Shown here in pieces: positions 6,642 through 14,190 of a stretch of 53,167 bases of DNA. The notes beneath the pieces are model-generated. The model saw only the letters and a program-made list of their open reading frames with translations. It had not been told where the DNA came from and did not search any database. The stretch lies in the NCBI GenBank assembly GCA_005116895.1, contig SWDO01000016.1, forward strand, positions 33,039 through 86,205, in the 5' to 3' direction. Made by a program: the position numbers and the translations under genes. The DNA comes from Nitrospira sp. GTDB taxonomy: Bacteria; Nitrospirota; Nitrospiria; Nitrospirales; Nitrospiraceae. Position 1 is the first letter of the stretch. Every line of letters starts with the position of its first letter.

Positions 6642-9611
6642 TCAATGTTCGGGAACAATCGCGTTCCGTACCAAGGCGAGTTTCTTTTCCGAGCCATCCT
6701 TCGCCAGTGCGTCAAAGAGAAGAAGCCTGCGACGCACGATACCGGGCTCATCGGCAATAAAGCGCGCAGCGTCGTAGGCTTCGATTGCCTTATCAAGATA
6801 TTCGTCGGTTTCTTCTGAGAGCGTCAGTCCGCTATAGCTCAACCCCATCACATCAAGCCCACGGTAGTACCGAGGTGTTCGCTTAAGAACTACCTCCGCT
6901 TGTTTCAGTGCATGATGAAAGGATTCAGCTGCCTCACCAGCCCTCCCCTGCCGCTGGAGAATGATCCCTCGCAGGGACAACGCTTCTGGGGTGAAGAACG
7001 GCGTGTCGAATACTACTGCTGCATTGATGGTCACCTCCGCGTCATTCAGCTTGCTATCCAGTAGCTGAGCTGCGGCCAGTTCAATCCGGATGGTTTGCTG
7101 GAGTTGCACGCTCTGGGCATTCTTCGCCAGTTGCATAGCCTCTGTAAGGTGTCTAGATGCTCGTTTGTATTTTCCCCGGTTGAGCTCGAGTACCCCCAAG
7201 TTTCGCCTCGCGGTCGCTTGGCCGAGTTGGAATTGGATCTTTTCCGCAAACTCATACGCTCGGCTGCATTGGTCGTCTGCTTGGTCGACGTGACCCTGAG
7301 CTTCATGATGTTGTCCAAGATTTGCCAGCGCAACCACTTCAACGATCCCCATCCCTTCAATCTCTCGTCGGCGGTTGTCGCGCGCGAGCTTCAACGCACG
7401 CTTACTCGCTTGCATAGCAGCGGAAATTTGGCCAAGACTGGCCAGCACCTCACTGATGGCGTTCCAGATATGAGCTTCCCACACGTGAGCTTCCTGCACC
7501 TGAGCTTCCTGCACGCTGTCTCCCGTCTGGCTTGCCAATTCGAGAGCTGCCATGCAATAGAGGGTAGTCCGAACAAGATCGCCAGATTCTTGTTTGCAAA
7601 GAGCTAAGTTCCCAAGGTACAACCATTGTCCACTCAGATCACCACTATCTCGAACGCACTTCAGCCCCCCCTCATAGCAGGCTGCCGCGCGATCGAGCTC
7701 TCCGCGCCCATAATACACCCGTGCAAGGGCGTCAAATAGCTGGCGTGACCGTGTAGGGTCTTGGAGCCTGCCGACCAGTTGTTCGTAGTATCCTGCCTGC
7801 TCCCCTGATCGCCCCTCCGCAAGTAGCTGAGGTTCAAGTCGTTTGAGTACGTCGAATGCCGCTGCGTAGTTCTTCTCATTGAAGCGATAATAGTGCAATT
7901 GCTCAAGCTGAAGAGGGTGCAATCCGCCCCCCACCGTTGGGCTATTGGCGGAAACCAGCTGTTCAATGTAGTCGGCATGTCGCTTATACAATGTCTTCAG
8001 ATCAAGGAGGACGTCTTGGGAACCGCCTATGGTTGTGGATGCATCGTCTGAGAGTTGTGACACTACATACCACCGATCTGCCTCCCGAAGGCAGTACACG
8101 TCGTCAGCCTTTTCGACGAGCTGCAAATTGACCAACTGGTTCAGGAGAACAGTGACGTCCGGTAGAGAGTGCTGAAACACGTACGCCACCGCAGCAGCCG
8201 TGACTGGAGTCTTACATACCGACAAAATTTGCATGACGACCTTCGACCTATCGTCGAGGCAGGCATAACTCTCGCCGATGAGGATTTTCAAAACCCTTTC
8301 TGGAAGGAAACGGGTTTCATCCCCTAGAATATCTAGCGAAGAGATGGAGCGATCCTCGTCAAGTATCGTATACAGGGTCTTGATCGCTCCAGGGTTGTCC
8401 TGTGTGCGTCGGCACAGTTCTGCTAAGAGCGTATCGGCGGCGGCTTGAAGGCCGACGGTCCCATCGCGATCCAACGTCCTTAGTAATTGCATCGCTTCCG
8501 GTTGTGGAAGACCGCCCTTGAGGTTTAAGCTCTCCGCCCCCGGAGCAGTTGGCAACTCAAGCGGAAGAACCCTGGAGGTCACAATCACTTTCAGTTTATG
8601 AGTTGTGGCGCTGAGAATAGCCCCTAAGGTATCGCGCAGGTTCGGATCGGTCAGACTTCTCGTGTTCGGATCAATCAGCTCGTCGAGATGGTCAATCAGG
8701 AGTATCACGCGGCGATCTGTTAAGCCGGAAAGTACATCCGCAACCGCTGAAGCGAGGTGCCCATCCTGCGCGTGCAGAGGAGATACAGTGGACACTGAGC
8801 TGCGGATTTCATCAAACACATTACACCACTGCAGTTCGGAATGGTGTTCTCGGTTGAGATAGGCCATGGCATGGATGGGAACCGTGAGCTCTGGACTGAC
8901 CCAGATGCCACGTCGGATATGATCGAGAACTCGGCAGGCAAGCGCTGTCTTCCCCAATCCTGCCCTGCCCCAAATCCAGAGTAATGCGCTGGCATCATCG
9001 GATAAGAATTTCTCAATAAGATGACACTGCCAATCGCGGCCTAGAAAACGAGCTGGAGCAATGAGAGGAGCTCTATTGATCACCACTGGGCCAGTCGTGA
9101 CAGGAGGTGGGAAGCTACTGACTTCTCCTGACTCAGTCCTGACAGAAGGCTGCTCGACCGATCCTGGCAGGACAAGCTTCTTGAGAAATTGTCGTAATTT
9201 GCCTAGACCAAGGCTAAAGTCACATGAAAAATCCACATGTTCATTGTTTTGAGCCAACAGTGGTTTGGGGGCCTTAGGATCTCGAAGGAGGGGAATGACT
9301 ACCTTACCATTGCTACAAGCTCTAGCGAGCTCTTGTGCGCACACCTGGCTCTTGTTCGTCTCCTCACTAACAACCAACAAGAAACTACGACAACTATCAA
9401 TGGCATCTTCAAGCTGTCTTGGCCAAGGGCCAGGTTGCATTTCACTTTGATCGACCCAGACTCTAAATCTTGGCTGCCCATTCTCAAGTTCATCCTTCAA
9501 TTTCTTTACAAACACACTGTCGCCAGCACGTGAATAGCTGACAAAGTGGTGTTCGGATGCGCGACATACCGCATCATCTTCAGACTTCCTACGTGAGGGA
9601 TCGGTGGCCAT
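6642..9611 (-). CDS. TIR - STAND NTPase - TPR protein
   Basis: The 989-residue protein has three parts. Residues about 21-145 form a TIR-like domain (HHFVSYSRAGD opening strand; FLLVVSEETNKSQVCAQELA, with Glu about 94 at the position of the catalytic NADase glutamate). Residues about 188-350 form a STAND/NB-ARC-type NTPase: RFLGRD, Walker A GRAGLGKT (215-222), Walker B RVILLIDHLDEL (301-312) and a TSR sensor. After a winged-helix-like region, residues about 590-960 are helical repeats of TPR type (YYGRGELDRAAACYEGGL, LGQHHEAQGHVDQA). Bacterial STAND proteins usually sense a ligand through the repeats, oligomerise and activate the N-terminal effector; TIR effectors degrade NAD+ or make signalling nucleotides. 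It lies 145 bases downstream of the GTPase cluster on the same strand. Immune function is inference. Confidence 0.9.
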   Translation of the reverse strand: MATDPSRRKSEDDAVCRASEHHFVSYSRAGDSVFVKKLKDELENGQPRFRVWVDQSEMQPGPWPRQLEDAIDSCRSFLLVVSEETNKSQVCAQELARACSNGKVVIPLLRDPKAPKPLLAQNNEHVDFSCDFSLGLGKLRQFLKKLVLPGSVEQPSVRTESGEVSSFPPPVTTGPVVINRAPLIAPARFLGRDWQCHLIEKFLSDDASALLWIWGRAGLGKTALACRVLDHIRRGIWVSPELTVPIHAMAYLNREHHSELQWCNVFDEIRSSVSTVSPLHAQDGHLASAVADVLSGLTDRRVILLIDHLDELIDPNTRSLTDPNLRDTLGAILSATTHKLKVIVTSRVLPLELPTAPGAESLNLKGGLPQPEAMQLLRTLDRDGTVGLQAAADTLLAELCRRTQDNPGAIKTLYTILDEDRSISSLDILGDETRFLPERVLKILIGESYACLDDRSKVVMQILSVCKTPVTAAAVAYVFQHSLPDVTVLLNQLVNLQLVEKADDVYCLREADRWYVVSQLSDDASTTIGGSQDVLLDLKTLYKRHADYIEQLVSANSPTVGGGLHPLQLEQLHYYRFNEKNYAAAFDVLKRLEPQLLAEGRSGEQAGYYEQLVGRLQDPTRSRQLFDALARVYYGRGELDRAAACYEGGLKCVRDSGDLSGQWLYLGNLALCKQESGDLVRTTLYCMAALELASQTGDSVQEAQVQEAHVWEAHIWNAISEVLASLGQISAAMQASKRALKLARDNRRREIEGMGIVEVVALANLGQHHEAQGHVDQADDQCSRAYEFAEKIQFQLGQATARRNLGVLELNRGKYKRASRHLTEAMQLAKNAQSVQLQQTIRIELAAAQLLDSKLNDAEVTINAAVVFDTPFFTPEALSLRGIILQRQGRAGEAAESFHHALKQAEVVLKRTPRYYRGLDVMGLSYSGLTLSEETDEYLDKAIEAYDAARFIADEPGIVRRRLLLFDALAKDGSEKKLALVRNAIVPEH

Positions 9612-9756
9612 CTGGCAATGTCTCTGGCTGTGCTGACCGAATCAGCATCGGCACTTTGTTCGTTGAACCTAATTTTTAACGTCACCTGTGTATGTATGTG
9701 CTCTAGACTCTCTTGTTGCTGACAGCTTTTTACATCAAGTGGTAGGCGATGGTTGA

Positions 9757-10230
9757 TTAGAGGTTGAGCTTCTTTTCTCGCATCAGCTGCATGTACGCCC
9801 TACGACTGGGCGCACCTCTCTTGATCACCAACAATTTCCGATGGCCAATCGCAGTTGCAGTGGCTTCAAGATCAAGGCCACCCTCAATCGGTCCATCTTC
9901 CCACGATTTGGACTCTGATGCCCCACCCTCATGCTGATCCCACCATGGCATCGCGCGTGCCATGTAGTCCTTAAGGTCGGCGGATCTTATAATGTATAAA
10001 CCCTGACTCGGCTGGTTATGGTCCGTGGTTATCAGATAGTGCGCCCATTCAGGCACCGTATGGATCGGTCGAAATGTATCCCCTTCCGCAGATCGTTCGA
10101 GCACCACACTATCCAACGCCCTGAACAGGTCGTTAAACAAGGCTTGCTCTTCAGAGGAAAGAGCCCTGTACTCCTTAGATTCAGAATCACCACCCGGACT
10201 TGTCGGTTCCGGATCCTTGGAATCGTCCAT
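9757..10230 (-). CDS. Acidic protein of unknown function beside the GTPase
   Basis: About 157 residues from ATG 10230 (MDDSKDPEPTSPGG), with an acidic, probably disordered N-terminus and a folded middle (HTVPEWAHYLITTDHN, GLYIIRSADLKDYMARAMPWW). The C-terminus is basic (RRAYMQLMREKKLNL). I recognise no family. The frame is open to a TTG at 10293, which would overlap the GTPase stop by 29 bases. I prefer the ATG because the TTG has poorer context and the acidic start follows a GAGGA. It lies 34 bases after the GTPase gene, so it is probably co-transcribed and may be a partner, substrate or regulator of the GTPase. Confidence 0.7.
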   Translation of the reverse strand: MDDSKDPEPTSPGGDSESKEYRALSSEEQALFNDLFRALDSVVLERSAEGDTFRPIHTVPEWAHYLITTDHNQPSQGLYIIRSADLKDYMARAMPWWDQHEGGASESKSWEDGPIEGGLDLEATATAIGHRKLLVIKRGAPSRRAYMQLMREKKLNL

Positions 10231-10264
10231 GATGATGAGAGTCCTCGCATTTCGACGTGTGCGT

Positions 10265-10840
10265 CTACTTTCGGTTGGTCTTGTCAACCTCAAGCATCTG
10301 TCTAGCTAAGCACTCGAACGCCTTATTCACCTTCTCGCCAGTCTTGGCGCTGGTCTCAAAAATCTTAGCCCCCTCACCAAAGACTTCACTGGCGTGGTTG
10401 GTTACCATGGGTGATTGAAGAAGGTCTTGTTTATTGATCAGGAGCACACATGGAAGACAACCTGTCCCTGCAGGACTGTCTTTCTTTTGTACACGCTCCT
10501 CTTTACGTTGACGTTCGATAGCTGAGAAGAGACCTTTCGCCACATCAAGCGTGTAGGGGCGTGTGACATCTGCCACAAGCATGTAACCTTCTGCCTTATC
10601 AAGGGATGTAGCAAAGAATTTCGATCGTGGGTCGTCTTTCCCTTCAAGATCCCAGATAATTAACTTAATGTGTTCTTCATCACAGCTGACGCCTTTGTTA
10701 TATATGCGGCTGCCAATCGTTGTCCGATAGGTTTCATCGAATTTTCCATCTACGAATTGCTTGACAAGTGAGGTTTTCCCTACACCGCTTGCTCCGATCA
10801 AACACATTTTTTTACTTTTACTATTCGAGGGCTCTGTCAT
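10265..10840 (-). CDS. Ras/Rab-like small GTPase
   Basis: A 191-residue protein with all the guanine-nucleotide motifs in order: G1 GASGVGKTS (16-24), G2 threonine in YRTTIGS (about 41), G3 WDLEGKD (63-69), G4 NKQD (136-139) and G5 ETSAK (162-166). The overall match is to Rab/Ras-like bacterial GTPases, a molecular switch class. In G3 the residue equivalent to Ras Gln61 is lysine (Lys68). This would be expected to slow intrinsic hydrolysis or make it depend on a partner. There is no C-terminal lipidation cysteine, so membrane association would need a partner. Its start overlaps the stop of the OmpA-domain gene by 4 bases (ATGA). Confidence 0.92.
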   Translation of the reverse strand: MTEPSNSKSKKMCLIGASGVGKTSLVKQFVDGKFDETYRTTIGSRIYNKGVSCDEEHIKLIIWDLEGKDDPRSKFFATSLDKAEGYMLVADVTRPYTLDVAKGLFSAIERQRKEERVQKKDSPAGTGCLPCVLLINKQDLLQSPMVTNHASEVFGEGAKIFETSAKTGEKVNKAFECLARQMLEVDKTNRK

Positions 10841-12732
10841 GGTATGGACCCCCTCGATCCGAAATCGTTGACGGTGACATGAAACGACACCCGTCGCGCT
10901 CGCTGTGGCTTGAGATCCCGGAACTCTCCTATTGCAGAAGGTTCGACTGAGTCTGCAACTGGAAGGAGGTCTATGGCCTGGAACCGTTCGAGATTGAGGG
11001 CAGACTGGATCCGTTGCGCACGAGCGAGTGCGAGACGGCGATTCGTCTCTACTGAGCCTTCTTCGCTAGTGTTACCACGAATCTCCACCCGCATTCGATT
11101 ACCAAGTTGCTGGGCCAACGCATCGCTCTCTCGAAACGCCAGGAGCACCGCCTGTAAGGCCGCCTCAGACTCTGCTGAAAGCGATGCACTGCCTGCCTCG
11201 AAATCAAACTGGTGCGTTTCAATTTCCCGAACGAGTTGATCAAGCCGTCGCCGGCTTTCATCTTGAAGCTCGGCATCGTGTATGGACGTGACACCCGGGA
11301 TCATCGAGCCGATTTTTGGAATCTGGGCGATCCAGGCGTGTGGGGCGGCGCCGGCTATGTTCAAGACCGTCGTGCCGTTCGGCACCGAAAGACGGACCGA
11401 TTCCGGGGGATGCAAGATGTCTTTGGCGCGGCGTGCAACCAGTTCCGGCTGCAGTGACAAATACGGTTCAAGCTGAAAGTCGATCGCTTCGTGCGGCAGT
11501 CCAGCCTCTCGAGCGATTTCCTGTGGGTTATCGGAGAGCGGGTCGCGCAACCCATACACTGTGGTCTTCCCGTTCTTTCCGTTGGCAGTTATAGATGTGA
11601 TGTGGATCCCAGGTATCTCACTGGCCTTGTCTAGAAAATCAGCCCATCGCTGCCGTTCGACATAACTCGTGACACTCCACCAGATTAACCAGATCACTGA
11701 GAGCATCAGGAACGCCACAAGTGCTGGTGACAATCCTCCACGAGCTGAGCTTGTCTCGTTTTTGAAATCGCTCTCTTCATGGAGAAGACAAGATCCCAGA
11801 TACGGTCTTGCGGCCTCGAATGCTTTCTTGTCGCCTTGGAAGGTCTGAAGCGCCTCGTTCAGCTCGATGTGGATAGTGTCCAGCGCATTTTGAAATGAGG
11901 TACGGAGTGACGGCAAGGGCAAACCGTGGACAACTGCGGCCAAGACGGCTTTGGGCCCATGCTCGATCAATACAGTCAGGTCATCGCCTATTTTGAATTC
12001 TTCCATGGAGGCATGTTCAGAGGCCTGAAACTCATCTTGGGCAAACTTCTGCACAGCCGTCTTGATTGAGGAGAACATACTGGAGATCAGATCCTCATGG
12101 CCCGGCTCAAAGGGTGGTATGCCGGGACGGTGGACATCACCGAGGTGAACGCCATCTTCCTTGAAAAAGAGAAAGACCCGCTGTACCTCGTACTTCATGG
12201 TATGCGACAAGGCGACTTCCGCAAAAGATTTGCCAGTTCTCCAGGCCTCCCAGTGCCAAGTCATCCCTCGCCACGACAGACCATTGAGATCCAACTTTCT
12301 CACCATGCTCTGCAGCGCATCATCGATGTATTTCCGAATGGCCGGCCCCATCACGGGTGAAATCGCGTTGACAACGGGCCTTGGGTCTTCTTGGACGGCA
12401 TACGCGAGGGTTTGGGTGATTATGGGTGCCAGAGATTCCTTCAGATACGAGTCCCGGTTAGTCCGTTGGCTGATGGCATCTGGCAAGACGTTAGCGACCA
12501 CGGAGGCGTCAATGATTTTATTTTTGACGTGATCGTCGAGTTGGTTGAGATCGCCTTCGAGTTGATCGAGTCGTTTTCGTTCCGCTGTGGCCTCGACGAC
12601 CGAATTCTTGAGGCGATCTTCGAGGTCGTTGAGCCTCTTCCGTTCCGCCGCAAACAGTAACTCTTGGAGTTCTTCTAGATTGCCGTTCGGATATGGAGGT
12701 GTCGATGTGCTACGTTCGGGAAAGTCCGGCAT
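10837..12732 (-). CDS. Membrane protein: coiled coil, longin/Roadblock-like region, TM, OmpA-like domain
   Basis: A 631-residue protein. Residues 18-72 are coiled coil with two similar AERKRL-x-x-LE units. Residues about 76-175 resemble a conserved family seen beside small GTPases (VLPDAI, PVMGPAIRKYIDDAL, SWRGMTWHWEAWRTGKSFAEV). Residues about 180-300 alternate strands and helices in a longin/Roadblock-like order (VFLFFKEDGVHLG, then LTVLIEHGPKAVLAAVVHG). One membrane segment lies at about 336-357. The C-terminal part ends in an OmpA-like domain (VEIRGNTSEEG, NRRLALARAQRIQSAL), likely periplasmic; the usual GHTD aspartate is serine, so peptidoglycan binding may be altered. It is coupled to the GTPase. 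The longin/Roadblock reading is my inference from pattern. Confidence 0.85.
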   Translation of the reverse strand: MPDFPERSTSTPPYPNGNLEELQELLFAAERKRLNDLEDRLKNSVVEATAERKRLDQLEGDLNQLDDHVKNKIIDASVVANVLPDAISQRTNRDSYLKESLAPIITQTLAYAVQEDPRPVVNAISPVMGPAIRKYIDDALQSMVRKLDLNGLSWRGMTWHWEAWRTGKSFAEVALSHTMKYEVQRVFLFFKEDGVHLGDVHRPGIPPFEPGHEDLISSMFSSIKTAVQKFAQDEFQASEHASMEEFKIGDDLTVLIEHGPKAVLAAVVHGLPLPSLRTSFQNALDTIHIELNEALQTFQGDKKAFEAARPYLGSCLLHEESDFKNETSSARGGLSPALVAFLMLSVIWLIWWSVTSYVERQRWADFLDKASEIPGIHITSITANGKNGKTTVYGLRDPLSDNPQEIAREAGLPHEAIDFQLEPYLSLQPELVARRAKDILHPPESVRLSVPNGTTVLNIAGAAPHAWIAQIPKIGSMIPGVTSIHDAELQDESRRRLDQLVREIETHQFDFEAGSASLSAESEAALQAVLLAFRESDALAQQLGNRMRVEIRGNTSEEGSVETNRRLALARAQRIQSALNLERFQAIDLLPVADSVEPSAIGEFRDLKPQRARRVSFHVTVNDFGSRGSIP

Positions 12733-12854
12733 TGCCTTGCTCCAGTGGTCAAGCGGATTTCAGGCGCGATAGATAGTCTGTGGCTTTCAGCGGATCGTTC
12801 CCTGTGCTCGGAATCGCACTCCCCTCCCGACTCTGTCTACAGGCCTTGTGTCCA

Positions 12855-13481
12855 TTACTTGCCACGAGTTTGGGCGAGATCTTCACCTAACGACTGAGCG
12901 GATTTGGTGAACAATTCTGCGAGTGCGGCACGCGTGACTTTTTCGCGCCGCAACTCCCTCAAGGCTGACTCCATAACATTTGAGAGCTCTTTGTTTTTCT
13001 GGTGCATCTCAGCCAACAGAGCCTGCTGTTGATCGGCAATCTGCTGACGCAATTCACGGCTTTCGGTCGAGGCCTGTTGGTGCAGCTGAGCAGTACTGGC
13101 CGAGACCGTCTTCCCCAGTTCATTCAGGTCGCGCAACAGACCGGCACTCGACTGAGTCCGGCCCTCGTGCTCGCTTTTGATCTGGGCCGTGAGCGCCTCG
13201 ACATGTCGCTTCATGGACGATTCAAGCGAGTCAAATCGACTGTTCAATTCCTGTTTCCATTCTCCGGCGACACGCGTGAGCGACTCTTCAAGATGGGCAA
13301 TGCGCTGTGCATGTTCACGGAATTGCGCGCCGAAGAGCAGTTCCTGGACCTTGGCAAGCCCATCGGCCTGGTTCCGGTTCTCTTCTGGGAATGGCTTGCG
13401 GCTGTCGTCATGGGAACTAGTTTCTTTGTTGGCATGCAGGGTCGGCTTCGGTGCATCTCGTTCCGTCGCGGTGGGTTTCAT
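12855..13481 (-). CDS. Cytosolic coiled-coil protein
   Basis: The 208-residue protein is almost entirely helical and polar. Residues about 60-190 have heptad-like spacing rich in Glu, Gln, Leu and Arg, predicting a long coiled coil, and there is no membrane segment or signal. Residues 44-68 contain VQELLFGAQF and AHLEESL, closely resembling LQELLFAAER and NDLEDRL at the start of the membrane protein encoded next. This suggests the two share a docking or assembly module. It is the first gene of the minus-strand cluster, with a strong AAGGAGG 6-7 bases before its ATG. The 254-base region upstream contains the small perfect hairpin GATCAG-TGCC-CTGATC (13617-13632) and no other gene. Confidence 0.8.
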   Translation of the reverse strand: MKPTATERDAPKPTLHANKETSSHDDSRKPFPEENRNQADGLAKVQELLFGAQFREHAQRIAHLEESLTRVAGEWKQELNSRFDSLESSMKRHVEALTAQIKSEHEGRTQSSAGLLRDLNELGKTVSASTAQLHQQASTESRELRQQIADQQQALLAEMHQKNKELSNVMESALRELRREKVTRAALAELFTKSAQSLGEDLAQTRGK

Positions 13482-13735
13482 GGTCGTCCTCCTTCACGTC
13501 GTGCCACGGTGCGGCTTGTACTGACCCGCCGGCGCCTCGGACAGACTTGCGTAGGAATACTGTCAGTGTTAGATACTAGCACTCTCAGACAACTAAGGTC
13601 TAGCCTAGGAAACTAGGATCAGTGCCCTGATCAGGCGCGTACAAACCAAACGGTCTGCTTTGCATAGCACTAGGGCCTCAGCGAGCTGGTAAGAGACGCA
13701 GCCACTCTATCGAGAACTATCCAGACCCTCAGTTA

Positions 13736-13903
13736 TCAGCACAGTCCTGCGTTTCTGGTAAGACCATCCTTCATTGCCGAGAATTTTTGCAACAGATCCG
13801 TATACAAGAGCTTGAGCAGGCCATTCTCCTGCTCCAATTTTCTCAGCCGCTTCGCATCGAACTTATTCGTGGTTTGGTTTCCCTTCGATACTGACCGACG
13901 CAT
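13736..13903 (-). pseudogene. IS3-family OrfA remnant
   Basis: Fifty-five residues from an ATG with an excellent ribosome-binding site (GAGGAGGTG, 13910-13917). The N-terminus (MRRSVSKG) and the C-terminal leucine-zipper-like part (KRLRKLEQENGLLKLL, then LLQKFSAMKDGL) look like the two ends of an IS3-type OrfA. The helix-turn-helix that should lie between them is missing. This suggests an internally deleted OrfA, and no OrfB follows. It sits near the right end of the repeat-bounded island and is the only trace of a transposase there. An unrelated leucine-rich small protein is possible. Confidence 0.5.
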
Positions 13904-14089
13904 GACGCACCTCCTCACGATAGATGGGTAATTGAAGAACATCTTCTTGATGAAAATTACAAAGCAAACTGGATGCCACGCACAATTACTGATGGCGCCA
14001 TACTTCAAAACCATTGTAAGAGCAGATACTTACAGGACCCGATAGCACACGAGAGGGCACGGAACGGATTGATGGCTGAATCAGATGTG

Positions 14090-14131
14090 GTATCGAGTTC
14101 GATACAGGGATGGATCAGAAACGATACAGGC
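14090..14131. repeat. Right copy of the 42-bp block-structured island repeat
   Basis: Same block pattern, spacing and orientation as 4594-4635. In this copy the first two blocks form a perfect inverted repeat, TATCGA-GT-TCGATA (14091-14104). It lies in the gap between mutS2 and the OrfA remnant, about 9.5 kb from the left copy. Confidence 0.75.
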
Positions 14132-14190
14132 GAGCATCGACTATTTTGAAGAACGCCCCCTCTGTAACGGGAAATAGTATAGCAAACCAA

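Noticed and set aside
7095..7607. Plus-strand 170-residue frame opposite the TPR part of the TIR-STAND gene
   Set aside because: Antisense shadow of a long, well-supported coding region with clear repeats.
14005..14190. Minus-strand 61-residue frame between mutS2 and the OrfA remnant
   Set aside because: Cysteine-rich random-looking sequence without a ribosome-binding site; it spans the right island repeat.
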